A stretch of 41,917 bases of DNA from Candidatus Omnitrophota bacterium (GTDB lineage: Bacteria; Omnitrophota; Gorgyraeia; JABMRJ01), in NCBI GenBank assembly GCA_016783555.1, contig JADHWH010000011.1:1-41917 (forward strand), given 5' to 3'. The notes under the pieces were generated by a model that had not been told where the DNA came from, did not search any database, and worked only from the letters and a program-made list of their open reading frames with translations. The translations under genes were made by a program, and so were the position numbers. Positions 30,255-38,552 of this stretch are shown in pieces (within the stretch, counting starts at the first letter, position 1; each line of letters opens with the position of its first letter).

Positions 30255-31511
30255 ATGGCAAAATACAGGGACCTGTTAAAAGAGAGAGATTTTATCTTCT
30301 ATTCCGCAGGCCAGCTTATTTCGCAATTCGGCGACAGGCTTGTCCAGATAATACTCATCGGCCTCATATATAAAATCTCACCCGGCTCTACCATGGAACT
30401 TGCCAAGGCGCTCTCTTTTACGCTTGTTCCCGCATTCTTTGTAAGCCCGCTTGCGGGCGTATGGGTCGACAGATGGAACAATAAAAAGACCATGATAATC
30501 TGCGACATATTGCGCTCGAGCCTTGTCTTTACGCTGCCGGTATTTTTGGCCACAGGCCAGATTACACCGGTCTATATAGCTATATTCTGCATCTTTACGT
30601 GCGCGTGTTTCTTCCTGCCGGCGAAATTTGCCATAATCCCGGATCTTGTCCCCAAAGAAAAGCTCCTTCTGGCAAATTCCTTAAGCACCATAGTCACCGT
30701 CGTGGGAGGGGTGGCCGGCATTACAATAGGCGGGCTTATACTGGAGATCATCGACATAAAGAAGACCATCTACTTAAACTCATTTGTATACCTTGTCTCG
30801 GCGATAAGCCTCTCCTTTATAGTCTACAAGTCCAAAAAGGGCATGAAGGAAAAGACCGGGATAGTGGGGGAGAAGATAAAAGAGGCGCTTAAGACATCAT
30901 TTCTTTATGAATTGATAGAGGGCCTCAGGTATTTAGTGCAGGAGAGAAGAGTCAGGTTCGTGATATTTGTCCTCTTCCTTGTTATGTCCATGGTCGGGGC
31001 CATATATGTGGTATCAGTCATATTCATTCAGGATATTATGGGATCGATAACCAGGGATATCGGGCTCTTCGGCTTCTTCTTGTGTTTAGGCCTTCTTCTC
31101 GGCTCTTACTTTTACGGAAAGAAGGGGCATAGTATGTCGAAGGACAGCGCCATCTACGCCTCTTTATTGGCAAGCGGCGTCTTTGTGGGACTCTTCGCGG
31201 TCTGCCTTAGCGCCACGGCCTCCTTCTTCCTGGGCAGCCTTATAGCCTTCTTCGCGGGAATGGCGGCGGCGCCTGTTATGATTTCAGCAAATACCATTAT
31301 ACATGAAGATATAGACGATAGCATGAGAGGCAGGATATTCAGCTCCCTGGGCATTGTAATGAACCTGGGACTGCTTATATTTATGCTTATAGCCTCAAGC
31401 CTCGCTGAGGTTGTGGGAAAGATTTGGATACTGTTGACTTGCGGGGTTATCTTTGGTGGTTTTGGTCTCGCAGGATTGGTTTTGAATCGCAGGGGCAGGC
31501 CTGACCGTTAG
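30255..31511 (+). CDS. MFS transporter (MefA/MFS_3-like exporter)
   Basis: The 418-aa protein starts YRDLLKERDFIFYSAGQLISQFGDRL and has about 12 hydrophobic spans, with PLAGVWVDRWNNKKTM in the loop 2-3 motif of the major facilitator superfamily. The N-terminal pattern is that of MFS_3 exporters (macrolide-type), but the substrate cannot be read from sequence. I start at ATG 30255, after a small TTTGCC/GGCAAA hairpin. An in-frame start at 30201 would lie inside tRNA-Thr. Confidence 0.88.
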   Translation: MAKYRDLLKERDFIFYSAGQLISQFGDRLVQIILIGLIYKISPGSTMELAKALSFTLVPAFFVSPLAGVWVDRWNNKKTMIICDILRSSLVFTLPVFLATGQITPVYIAIFCIFTCACFFLPAKFAIIPDLVPKEKLLLANSLSTIVTVVGGVAGITIGGLILEIIDIKKTIYLNSFVYLVSAISLSFIVYKSKKGMKEKTGIVGEKIKEALKTSFLYELIEGLRYLVQERRVRFVIFVLFLVMSMVGAIYVVSVIFIQDIMGSITRDIGLFGFFLCLGLLLGSYFYGKKGHSMSKDSAIYASLLASGVFVGLFAVCLSATASFFLGSLIAFFAGMAAAPVMISANTIIHEDIDDSMRGRIFSSLGIVMNLGLLIFMLIASSLAEVVGKIWILLTCGVIFGGFGLAGLVLNRRGRPDR

Positions 31512-31681
31512 GCGGTCTTCTTCTCTTTTTGCTTCTCCTTGTCGAACTTCTCTATACACTCTTCGTAGAAGTTGCAGATGTTACAGCATATATTCTCCTC
31601 GCCCCGCTCGCCCCTGTACCATTTGGTTTCGCAGGTCCAATATACCTGACATCTTGTGCAGCACCGCATCTTCTTAGCCAT
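31508..31681 (-). CDS. Small Cys-rich metal-binding protein
   Basis: The 57-aa protein has eight Cys in two clusters: CCTRC plus Cys17, and CCNIC plus Cys42. This is the pattern of a zinc ribbon or a small iron-sulfur protein, followed by a Lys-rich tail. GGAGAG precedes the ATG. Its stop overlaps the end of the MFS gene by 4 nt on the opposite strand. No family name is recognised. Confidence 0.7.
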   Translation of the reverse strand: MAKKMRCCTRCQVYWTCETKWYRGERGEENICCNICNFYEECIEKFDKEKQKEKKTA

Positions 31682-31758
31682 CCTTCTCTCCTACAAAAAA
31701 ATTTTATAATAGATTTCGTCAAGTGTCAAGACATTTCTTGCGCGCTATAGCGATGTAG

Positions 31759-31787
31759 TTGACAAAAGGCCGGCTTTATAATAGAAT
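31759..31787 (+). promoter_or_regulatory. Promoter of the rnf operon
   Basis: TTGACA (31759-31764), 17-nt spacer, TAGAAT (31782-31787), 50 nt before the rnfC ATG. The transcript would begin near the inverted repeat at 31789. Confidence 0.65.
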
Positions 31788-31788
31788 T

Positions 31789-31838
31789 ATTCTGCGAAGC
31801 CTATACCAGCTATAACATATCGAAAGGCGAAGCAGAAT
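31789..31838 (+). promoter_or_regulatory. GAA-interrupted inverted repeat over the rnfC start
   Basis: ATTCTGC-GAA-GCC (31789-31801) pairs with GGC-GAA-GCAGAAT (31826-31838) leaving a symmetric GAA/GAA internal loop. The 3' arm contains the rnfC ATG (31837) and lies against an AAAGG SD. It would be at the very 5' end of the mRNA. Confidence 0.7.
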
Positions 31839-33168
31839 GATAAAGACATTTCCCGGCGGCGTCCAACCCGCCTGTTTAAAAAACGAGACCATAGATAAAT
31901 TAATAAAGAACGCACCCGTTCCCAGGGAGGTCATAATACCTTTATTGCAGCATACCGGCGCCCCCTGCGAGCCGATGGTATCTGCCGGGTCCCGCGTAAG
32001 AACGGGCCAGGTCATAGCAAGATCCGACAAATTCATATCGAGCCCCATCCATGCTTCAATATCAGGCACGGTAAAGAAGATCGACAGATACCCGCACCCG
32101 GTTATCGGCAGCTTCAATGCCGTATTCATTGAAGGTGACGGGGCGGATACTAAGGAGACTTCGATAAAGAAGACGGATAATGTAAATTTACTGTCGGAAG
32201 ATGAGATAAGGGATATAGTAAGAGAATGCGGCATTGTAGGATTGGGCGGGGCGGCATTTCCGACGCATGTAAAACTCGCTCTTCCCGAAGGAAAGGCCAT
32301 TGATTCGTTTATATTAAACGGCTCTGAATGCGAACCGTATCTTACCTGCGACCACCGCCTGATGCTTGAGAATCCCGCCGGGATAATAGAAGGCATGGCG
32401 ATGATGTTAAGGCTGACAGGCGCGTCCAGGGCATATATAGCGATAGAGTCGAACAAGATCGGCGCGGCGTTTGCGCTTGAGAAGATACTGCGCGATAAGA
32501 GATATAATACCCTGAACGCCAAGATAGTCATACTTAAGACAAAATATCCGCAGGGCGCGGAGAGGAGCCTCATAAAATCGATTTTAAACAGAGAAGTCCC
32601 GCCGCGCGGCCTCCCCCTTGACGTCGGATGCGTCGTAAGCAACGTCGGGACCGCCTTTGCTGTCTACGAAGCCGTTTTTAACGGAAAGCCGCTCTATGAA
32701 CGCGTAGTTACGGTAACGGGCAGCTGTGTAGCGGAGCCGTCAAACCTGCGCGTAAGGATAGGGACCCCCGTTAAGGATCTGGTAGATGCCTTAGGCGGCC
32801 TCAAGAAAGATGTATATAAGATTATATTCGGCGGGCCCATGATGGGCCTTGCGCAGCTTTCGCTTGATACGCCTGTAATAAAAGGCACAAGCGGCATACT
32901 CTTTTTATCAAAAGAGGATGTCGCAGAATATGCCGAGACGAATTGCATAAGGTGCGGGCGGTGCGTCGATGTCTGTCCGTTAAATATGGTTCCCGCGGAT
33001 ATAATGCGCTTTGTAAAGAAAGAGCAGTACGAGAGGGCGATAGAGTATAACGTAGAAGACTGCATCGAGTGCGGTTGCTGTTCATATGAATGCCCGAGTA
33101 AGATCCCGCTGTTTCAGTGGATAAAACTGGGAAAAACAGAAGTCTTAAACCTAAGGAGCGCAAAGTGA
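31837..33168 (+). CDS. rnfC: Rnf complex subunit C (RnfC)
   Basis: RnfC is the cytoplasmic NADH-side subunit of the ion-pumping ferredoxin:NAD+ oxidoreductase. The N-terminal barrel-sandwich segment (~1-110), the GLGGAAFPTHVKL nucleotide/FMN motif near residue 137, and two 4Fe-4S ferredoxin sites CIRCGRCVDVCP and CIECGCCSYECP near residues 370-415 are all present. At 443 aa it is of the short bacterial type without a repeat-rich tail. It ends directly before a family 1 start-site hairpin. Confidence 0.96.
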   Translation: MIKTFPGGVQPACLKNETIDKLIKNAPVPREVIIPLLQHTGAPCEPMVSAGSRVRTGQVIARSDKFISSPIHASISGTVKKIDRYPHPVIGSFNAVFIEGDGADTKETSIKKTDNVNLLSEDEIRDIVRECGIVGLGGAAFPTHVKLALPEGKAIDSFILNGSECEPYLTCDHRLMLENPAGIIEGMAMMLRLTGASRAYIAIESNKIGAAFALEKILRDKRYNTLNAKIVILKTKYPQGAERSLIKSILNREVPPRGLPLDVGCVVSNVGTAFAVYEAVFNGKPLYERVVTVTGSCVAEPSNLRVRIGTPVKDLVDALGGLKKDVYKIIFGGPMMGLAQLSLDTPVIKGTSGILFLSKEDVAEYAETNCIRCGRCVDVCPLNMVPADIMRFVKKEQYERAIEYNVEDCIECGCCSYECPSKIPLFQWIKLGKTEVLNLRSAK

Positions 33169-33235
33169 ACCCCGTTAGACCTCTAACGGGAAGTAAAACT
33201 CACGAGCTCTAATAGATAGGAGGTCTAACGGGGTG
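33169..33235 (+). promoter_or_regulatory. Start-site junction hairpin, family 1 copy d
   Basis: ACCCCGTTAGACCTC (33169-33183) starts at the base after the rnfC TGA and pairs over 15 bp with GAGGTCTAACGGGGT (33220-33234). The 3' arm holds part of the AGGAGG and the first two bases of the rnfD GTG. Confidence 0.87.
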
Positions 33236-34174
33236 AATAAGGATCTGACCGTCTCAAGTTCTCCGCATATGCTGAATAAGCTTACCGTCCCCGGGGTAAT
33301 GTGGGGCGTTGCGATTTCACTGGTTCCTGTTGTTATTTCCAGCGTAATATTTTTTAATATATTAGCCATAAGGCTCATGTTGACCTGCGTCCTAAGCTGT
33401 GTGATTTCCGAGGCCGCGATTCAGAAGTTGAGGGGAAAGAAGATCGCCATCAAGGACGGAAGCGCGGTCGTGACAGGTCTTCTTCTTGCAATGGTCCTTC
33501 CTCCGGCGCTGCCGGTCTGGACCGCGGTAATAGGGAGTATCGTCGCGATAGGCCTCGGTAAACAGCTCTTCGGCGGGCTCGGTTACAATATCTTCAATCC
33601 GGCTTTATTGGGGCGCGCCTTCCTGATGGCGGCATTTCCGACGCTTTTGACTAAATGGACAAGCCCTTTTACTCTTGATGCCGTAACACAGGCAACGCCG
33701 CTTGGGCTCATGAAATTCAGCCAGATAAAGACACCCTATATGGATCTATTTCTCGGTAATACCGCGGGCTCTTTGGGAGAGACTGCGGCCCTGGCAATAT
33801 TAATAGGAGGCGGCTACCTTTTTATAAAAAGGTATGCGGGCTGGAGAATACCGCTTAGCTTTATCGTAACCGCTTCTATATTAGGAGGGGCGCTTCATGC
33901 GGTAAACCCGTCTGTCTTTCCGAATGCCGCCTTTCATCTCTTAAGCGGCGGCCTTTTATTGGGGGCGATATTTATGGCCACCGATCCTGTTACATCTCCC
34001 GTGACTAAAAAAGGCCGGTGGATATTCGGGATAGGCTGCGGAATACTCGTAATAGTGATAAGGTCCTGGAGCGGCCTCCCGGAAGGGGTTATGTATTCCA
34101 TACTCTTGATGAACGGCATAACGCCGCTCGTTAATAGATACACAAAACCAAGAAGATTCGGAGCAAAGAGATGA
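33233..34174 (+). CDS. rnfD: Rnf complex subunit D (RnfD)
   Basis: This integral membrane subunit, related to NqrB, has about nine to ten spans and a covalently bound FMN. The flavinylation site is in VTQATPLG at about residue 155, and NPALLGRAFLMAAFP and MATDPVTSP are family hallmarks. It is thought to form part of the ion channel. The start is the repeat-borne GTG. A 13-bp hairpin follows its stop. Confidence 0.95.
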   Translation: MNKDLTVSSSPHMLNKLTVPGVMWGVAISLVPVVISSVIFFNILAIRLMLTCVLSCVISEAAIQKLRGKKIAIKDGSAVVTGLLLAMVLPPALPVWTAVIGSIVAIGLGKQLFGGLGYNIFNPALLGRAFLMAAFPTLLTKWTSPFTLDAVTQATPLGLMKFSQIKTPYMDLFLGNTAGSLGETAALAILIGGGYLFIKRYAGWRIPLSFIVTASILGGALHAVNPSVFPNAAFHLLSGGLLLGAIFMATDPVTSPVTKKGRWIFGIGCGILVIVIRSWSGLPEGVMYSILLMNGITPLVNRYTKPRRFGAKR

Positions 34175-34203
34175 ACCCAGCCCCTGCACGCAGGGGCTGG
34201 GTT
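34174..34203. repeat. 13-bp hairpin between rnfD and rnfG
   Basis: AACCCAGCCCCTG pairs exactly with CAGGGGCTGGGTT around CACG, beginning on the last base of the rnfD stop. No T-tract, so a junction hairpin rather than a terminator. Confidence 0.8.
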
Positions 34204-34217
34204 AAGAAAGGGGCGGG

Positions 34218-34769
34218 ATGAAGAGAGCAATGCAGATGGTCATAGTGCTGGGCTTGACCGGCTTGATTTCGGGGACATCTCTGGTTTTAGTCTACAGATA
34301 CGCGACGCCGCTTATCGAAAGTAACCAGAAGAGAGAACTAAAGGAGGCTATATTTAAGATAGTGCCCAATGCCGCGGACTACGAAGCCGTAACAAAAGAA
34401 GGCGAGGATTTTTTTAAGGTTTACGACAAAAGAGGAAGCCTTTTGGGTTACGCCTTCATAGCGGAGGGAAGCGGCTATCAGGGCAAGATAAAGATGCTGG
34501 CTGGCATAAAGAGGGACCTCTCTACTTTATACGGCGTGGAGATACTGGAGTCGGTCGAGACGCCGGGCCTGGGAGGCGAGATAGCCAGCGACAAATTTAA
34601 AAGCCAGTTCGGAAATCTTATCTGCATCCCGGCTATAGAATGCGTAAAGAGAGAGAGAAAAAAGAAGAACGAGATCCAGGCCATAACCGGCGCGACCATA
34701 TCTTCACAAAGCATGACGAACATATTGAACGAGCGGATAAAAGAGCTTTCGGAGATTTTAGGCAGATGA
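34218..34769 (+). CDS. rnfG: Rnf complex subunit G (RnfG)
   Basis: The protein is anchored by an N-terminal membrane helix (MVIVLGLTGLISGTSLVLVY) with an exported FMN-binding domain. The conserved ETPGLGGE and the flavinylation motif ITGATISS near residue 157 are intact; FMN is attached to the Thr of GAT. It relays electrons on the outer face. The 183-aa length is normal. It overlaps rnfE by 4 nt. Confidence 0.94.
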   Translation: MKRAMQMVIVLGLTGLISGTSLVLVYRYATPLIESNQKRELKEAIFKIVPNAADYEAVTKEGEDFFKVYDKRGSLLGYAFIAEGSGYQGKIKMLAGIKRDLSTLYGVEILESVETPGLGGEIASDKFKSQFGNLICIPAIECVKRERKKKNEIQAITGATISSQSMTNILNERIKELSEILGR

Positions 34770-35359
34770 GGACGTTCTACGGCGATTTCATAAAGGGCAT
34801 ATGGAGGGAGAATCCCGTATTCGTGATTCTCCTGGGCATGTGCCCCGCGCTTGCCGTTACGACAAAGGCGATCTTCGGCCTCTCTATGGGCTGCGCCGTA
34901 ATATTCGTCCTTACCTCTTCGAGTCTCATAGTATCTCTCTTCCGCAAATTTATTCCGACACAGGTAAGGATAGCGACGTATACCATGATTATTGCGACAT
35001 TCGTCACGATAGCGGACTATTTTCTTAAGGCGCGGTTTCCGGCCATAAGCAAGGCGTTGGGGCCATATGTGCCCTTGATCGTGGTAAACTGCATAATATT
35101 AGGGCGGGCCGAGGCGTTCGCTTCTAAGCATACGCCCGTAAGGGCTGTATGCGACGCGCTGGGCATGGGGCTGGGGTTTACCCTGGCTCTGGTAATATTG
35201 GCGTCTGTGAGAGAGCTATTCGGCTCAGGGTCTATATTCGGCGTACAGCTGCTCGGGGCATGGCACCGGCCATGGGTAATAATGATCCTGCCCGCCGGCG
35301 CATTTATAACATTGGGGCTTCTTGTGGGGATCTTTAATCTTTTTAAACGTAAAGGATAG
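34766..35359 (+). CDS. rnfE: Rnf complex subunit E (RnfE)
   Basis: The 197-aa six-span membrane subunit pairs with RnfA and is related to NqrD. ENPVFVILLGMCPALAVT and PLIVVNCIILGRAEAFA are typical; Cys residues in these segments hold the intramembrane 2Fe-2S cluster shared with RnfA. ATG 34766 overlaps the rnfG stop (ATGA) and gives the family N-terminus. A longer frame to 34640 would overlap rnfG extensively and is rejected. Confidence 0.94.
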   Translation: MRTFYGDFIKGIWRENPVFVILLGMCPALAVTTKAIFGLSMGCAVIFVLTSSSLIVSLFRKFIPTQVRIATYTMIIATFVTIADYFLKARFPAISKALGPYVPLIVVNCIILGRAEAFASKHTPVRAVCDALGMGLGFTLALVILASVRELFGSGSIFGVQLLGAWHRPWVIMILPAGAFITLGLLVGIFNLFKRKG

Positions 35360-35367
35360 AACCAAAA

Positions 35368-35946
35368 TTGAATTTGGTACTTATATTCATAGCCGCGGCG
35401 ATAACGAATAACTTCGTCCTCACATATTTTTTGGGCATATGTCCGTTTCTCGGGGTATCGAGGAAGATCGAGTCAGCCCTCGGAATGGGTTTTGCCACTA
35501 CGTTCGTAATGACGCTGGCCGCGGTAATCACCTGGCTTATAAACCACTTTTTACTTATCAGGTTTAATCTCCCGTTCTTGGAATACGTATCCTTTATACT
35601 GGTTATCGCGTCTTTAGTGCAGATAGTAGAGATGTTTATACATAAGACCTCGCCGGATCTCTACCGCGCCTTAGGGATATATCTTCCGCTTATAACGACA
35701 AACTGCGCGATATTGGGACTGGCGCTCTTTGCATCTTTGAGGGAATACGGGTTCATCGAATCTGTAATATTCGGCTTTGCCGCAGGCGTAGGATTTACGC
35801 TGGCGCTTGTGATTATGGGGGGCATAAGAGAAGAGCTTGAATTCGCCGATCTGCCCGAGCCTCTCAAGGGCGCGGGCATAACGCTTATAATCGCCGGCAT
35901 GCTTGCCCTGGCATTTATGGGCTTCAGCGGCCTCATCTCTTCTTAA
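35368..35946 (+). CDS. rnfA: Rnf complex subunit A (RnfA)
   Basis: The 192-aa six-span membrane protein is homologous to RnfE with inverted topology. NNFVLTYFLGICPFLGVSRK and PLITTNCAILGLALF carry the cluster Cys residues. It starts with TTG at 35368, eight nt after rnfE, with AAAGGA about 11 nt upstream. No ATG in a fitting place gives the conserved N-terminus, so TTG is likely real. Confidence 0.93.
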   Translation: MNLVLIFIAAAITNNFVLTYFLGICPFLGVSRKIESALGMGFATTFVMTLAAVITWLINHFLLIRFNLPFLEYVSFILVIASLVQIVEMFIHKTSPDLYRALGIYLPLITTNCAILGLALFASLREYGFIESVIFGFAAGVGFTLALVIMGGIREELEFADLPEPLKGAGITLIIAGMLALAFMGFSGLISS

Positions 35947-35967
35947 TATTTAGGGGACGTTTTAAAA

Positions 35968-36771
35968 ATGAATGAGATATTGATTTCGGTAATGAGCATG
36001 GTAGGTCTGGGGGTATTCTTTGCGCTTGTCCTGTCTGTCGCAGACAGGACGATGAGCGTGAAGGAGGATAAGAGAATCGCGGATATAGAAGGAATACTCC
36101 CCGGGGTTAATTGCGGCGTGTGCGGATATTCGGGGTGCCATTCATTCGCTGTGGCTCTAAGTGAAGGCGATGTGTCAACTACGGGGTGTCTACCGGGCGG
36201 CGAGGAGACGGCAGCTAAGATCGCCGTGCTTTTAGGGACGGAGAAGAAGGCGGTTGTAAGATCCGTCGCGGTGGTGCATTGCAATGCGGATTTTGACCAG
36301 AGGAAAAGGTACGCAAACTATAAAGGCATAGAGACGTGTAAGGCGGCGGATAAGGTATTAAGCGGCGGCATAGCCTGCGGTTACGGATGTCTGGGTTACG
36401 GCGACTGCAGGACGGCCTGCCCCTTCGGCGCAATAACGATGGCCAACGGCCTCCCCATAGTAGATTCCACTAAATGCACTTCATGCGGCAAATGCGTCCA
36501 TGCCTGCGCGAGAGAGCTTTTTACCATAGAGAAATTTATAGAGAGTGAGATAGTGGTGGTCGCCTGTAGATCAAAAGCCTCCTGCGGCGCGGTAAGAAGG
36601 GTATGCGGCGTAGGATGCATAGGATGCAAGGTCTGCGAGAAGCTTACAGGGGATGTCTTCAAGGTAAGGGATAATCTGGCAGAGGTCCATTACGATAAGG
36701 CAGACAAAGATACGGATTGGAATAAAGCTATTGAGAAGTGTCCTACAAAAGTCATAGTGAAGGTAACGTAA
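35968..36771 (+). CDS. rnfB: Rnf complex subunit B (RnfB)
   Basis: This protein brings ferredoxin electrons into the complex. It has one N-terminal membrane helix, a 4Fe-4S motif of CGVCGYSGCHSFA type near residue 49, and further clusters in CGYGCLGYGDCRTACPFG, CTSCGKCVHAC and CGVGCIGCKVC. The length of 267 aa is within the range for multi-cluster RnfB proteins. It ends the rnfCDGEAB order typical of most bacteria. Confidence 0.94.
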   Translation: MNEILISVMSMVGLGVFFALVLSVADRTMSVKEDKRIADIEGILPGVNCGVCGYSGCHSFAVALSEGDVSTTGCLPGGEETAAKIAVLLGTEKKAVVRSVAVVHCNADFDQRKRYANYKGIETCKAADKVLSGGIACGYGCLGYGDCRTACPFGAITMANGLPIVDSTKCTSCGKCVHACARELFTIEKFIESEIVVVACRSKASCGAVRRVCGVGCIGCKVCEKLTGDVFKVRDNLAEVHYDKADKDTDWNKAIEKCPTKVIVKVT

Positions 36772-36786
36772 AGCGGAGCAGGCTCT

Positions 36787-36894
36787 GTTCTACTTCGCTG
36801 TGCTGCTTTCGCGCACAGCTTCGTAGAACTTTCTGCTTCGCCAGCAATTCTGCGTAGCCAAGCTTGCATCTAACAAAAGCTCGGCGAAGCAGAA
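36787..36894. repeat. Two inverted repeats upstream of trxA
   Basis: GTTCTAC-TTC-GCTGTGC (36787-36803) pairs with GCACAGC-TTC-GTAGAAC (36813-36829) around a TTC/TTC internal loop. TTCTGCTTCGCC (36831-36842) pairs exactly with GGCGAAGCAGAA (36883-36894), ending at the SD AAAGGAGG (36893-36900). The motifs match those near pyrC and rnfC. Confidence 0.75.
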
Positions 36895-36904
36895 AGGAGG
36901 TGTC

Positions 36905-37237
36905 ATGAGTGAGTTTGTTTTTGAATTAAAGGATAACGAATTTAGGAAAGAGGTGGAATCGTCGGATCTTCCGGTCATGATCGATTTCTGGGCCAGCTGG
37001 TGCGGGCCGTGCATGATGATGGCCCCCGTAATCGACGAAGTGGCCGAAGATTATAAAGATAGATTGAAGATCGCAAAGATTGACATTGAAGAAAACCAGA
37101 GCGTGGCATCGCAGCTTGGCATTATGAATATACCCACCATGGTATTCTTCAAGGACGGAAAAGAAGTCTCGAGATTCAGCGGCGCCGTTGCCAAAAAGGA
37201 GTTGGTCGACCGCATAGAAAAAATACTCGGTGCGTGA
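36905..37237 (+). CDS. trxA: Thioredoxin
   Basis: The 110-aa protein has the thioredoxin fold with the redox motif WASWCGPC near residues 28-35 and the cis-Pro segment IMNIPTMVFF near 75. It is a disulfide reductant that would be recycled by trxB (27790-28743). It has an excellent SD and a 4-nt overlap with the following ASKHA gene, so the two are co-translated. Confidence 0.95.
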   Translation: MSEFVFELKDNEFRKEVESSDLPVMIDFWASWCGPCMMMAPVIDEVAEDYKDRLKIAKIDIEENQSVASQLGIMNIPTMVFFKDGKEVSRFSGAVAKKELVDRIEKILGA

Positions 37238-38427
37238 TATTGCAAAAAAATCTGGGCATCGCATTAGACATAGGCACTACCACCATAAAGGGCAGGCTCA
37301 TAGATCTGGAAACAGATGAAGGGCTTTCGTATTTTTCCTCTCTTAATGAGCAGTTGACCTTGGGCCATGACGTAATAAGCCGCATAAAGTTCGCCCTTGA
37401 AAAACCAAAAGGCCTTGAAAAGCTAAATAAAAGGATAATATCCTCCATAAACTTTGTTGTTGAGAATCTGCTCTCGAGCGCAAAGAAAGAGAGAGACGAT
37501 ATATCGCTTATAGTATGCGTGGGCAATGCCGCCCTTTATCATTTCACTCTTTCTCTCTCCCCCGAAAATCTGGTAAAGCCTCCGTACGAGCCCGCGTATA
37601 AAGATTTTGTAAGTAAAAAAGCGAAGGACCTGGGAATAAAGGTAAGCGGGAGATGCGAACTTAATTTCCTGCCTAATATCGGAGGTTTTGTCGGCTCCGA
37701 CGCGATAGCGGTAATCCTTGCAAGCGGGCTGGATAGTTCGGAGGACCCTATCCTTGCCGTCGACATAGGCACAAACGGCGAGATAATAGTCGGCTCTAAA
37801 GAGAGAATACTGGTCACCTCAACTGCCGCGGGACCGGCGTTTGAGGGGTGGCACATAAACTGCGGCATGAGGCCGGTTGAAGGCGCCATAGAATCTGTAA
37901 ATGACAAGAACGGAGATTTAAAACTGAAGATAATAGGCGATGCGGAACCGAAGGGCATATCAGGAAGCGGACTGATAGATATGGTCGGTATACTCCTTAA
38001 AAGGGGCACGATAGATAAATCGGGCACTTTAGAGAGAGACTTTGTAATCTGTGACCGCCCCAAAAAAGTCTTTCTTTCTCAGAGCGACGTAAGGCAGGTT
38101 CAACTGGCGAAGGCCGCGTTTAAAGCAGGGATAAGGTATTTAACGAGGCTTTCAAAGAAGAAGATTACAAGGCTCTTTATAACAGGCAACTTTGGAGGAG
38201 GCATAGACAAAGAGAACGCAGAGACTGTGGGCATAATACCCGAAAATATAGACGCGCGGAATGTCGCGGTCTTGGAAGACGGCGCGTTAAGAGGGGCCGA
38301 GATCTTCCTGGGCGATAGAGAAACCGTAATGCCGCGCATTGACGGGATTTTGGAGAAGACAGAGCATATATCCCTCGGCCAGAACAGCGATTTCGAGAGA
38401 GAATTTATAGAATCAATGAAGTTTTAA
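37234..38427 (+). CDS. ASKHA/DUF4445 protein (RACo-like reductive activator core)
   Basis: The 397-aa protein has two actin-like ATPase segments (ALDIGTTTIKG at residue ~11 and AVDIGTNGEIIVG at ~177) with PAFEGWHINCGMRP between, as in the C-terminal part of RACo-type activators of corrinoid proteins. The N-terminal 2Fe-2S domain of full RACo is absent. In this place, after Rnf and thioredoxin, it may use low-potential electrons to reactivate a corrinoid or similar protein; no corrinoid protein is seen here. Start is GTG overlapping the trxA stop. Confidence 0.8.
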   Translation: MILQKNLGIALDIGTTTIKGRLIDLETDEGLSYFSSLNEQLTLGHDVISRIKFALEKPKGLEKLNKRIISSINFVVENLLSSAKKERDDISLIVCVGNAALYHFTLSLSPENLVKPPYEPAYKDFVSKKAKDLGIKVSGRCELNFLPNIGGFVGSDAIAVILASGLDSSEDPILAVDIGTNGEIIVGSKERILVTSTAAGPAFEGWHINCGMRPVEGAIESVNDKNGDLKLKIIGDAEPKGISGSGLIDMVGILLKRGTIDKSGTLERDFVICDRPKKVFLSQSDVRQVQLAKAAFKAGIRYLTRLSKKKITRLFITGNFGGGIDKENAETVGIIPENIDARNVAVLEDGALRGAEIFLGDRETVMPRIDGILEKTEHISLGQNSDFEREFIESMKF

Positions 38428-38433
38428 CCCGCC

Positions 38434-38462
38434 TTGACGCCGCTTTTTTTATGTGATAGACT
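38434..38462 (+). promoter_or_regulatory. Putative promoter of purN
   Basis: TTGACG (38434-38439), 17-nt spacer, TAGACT (38457-38462), just after the ASKHA stop and before the purN hairpin. Confidence 0.5.
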
Positions 38463-38488
38463 GTTATTCCTTTCGGAGGAGCGTATTA

Positions 38489-38552
38489 ACCCCGTTAGAC
38501 CTTTACAGAAGGCCTGATGGGGCTAACAAGATTAATGAGGAGGTCTAACGGG

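Noticed and set aside
34640-34765. N-terminal extension of RnfE
   Set aside because: It lies entirely in rnfG in another frame, and RnfE proteins start near MRTFYGDFIKG.
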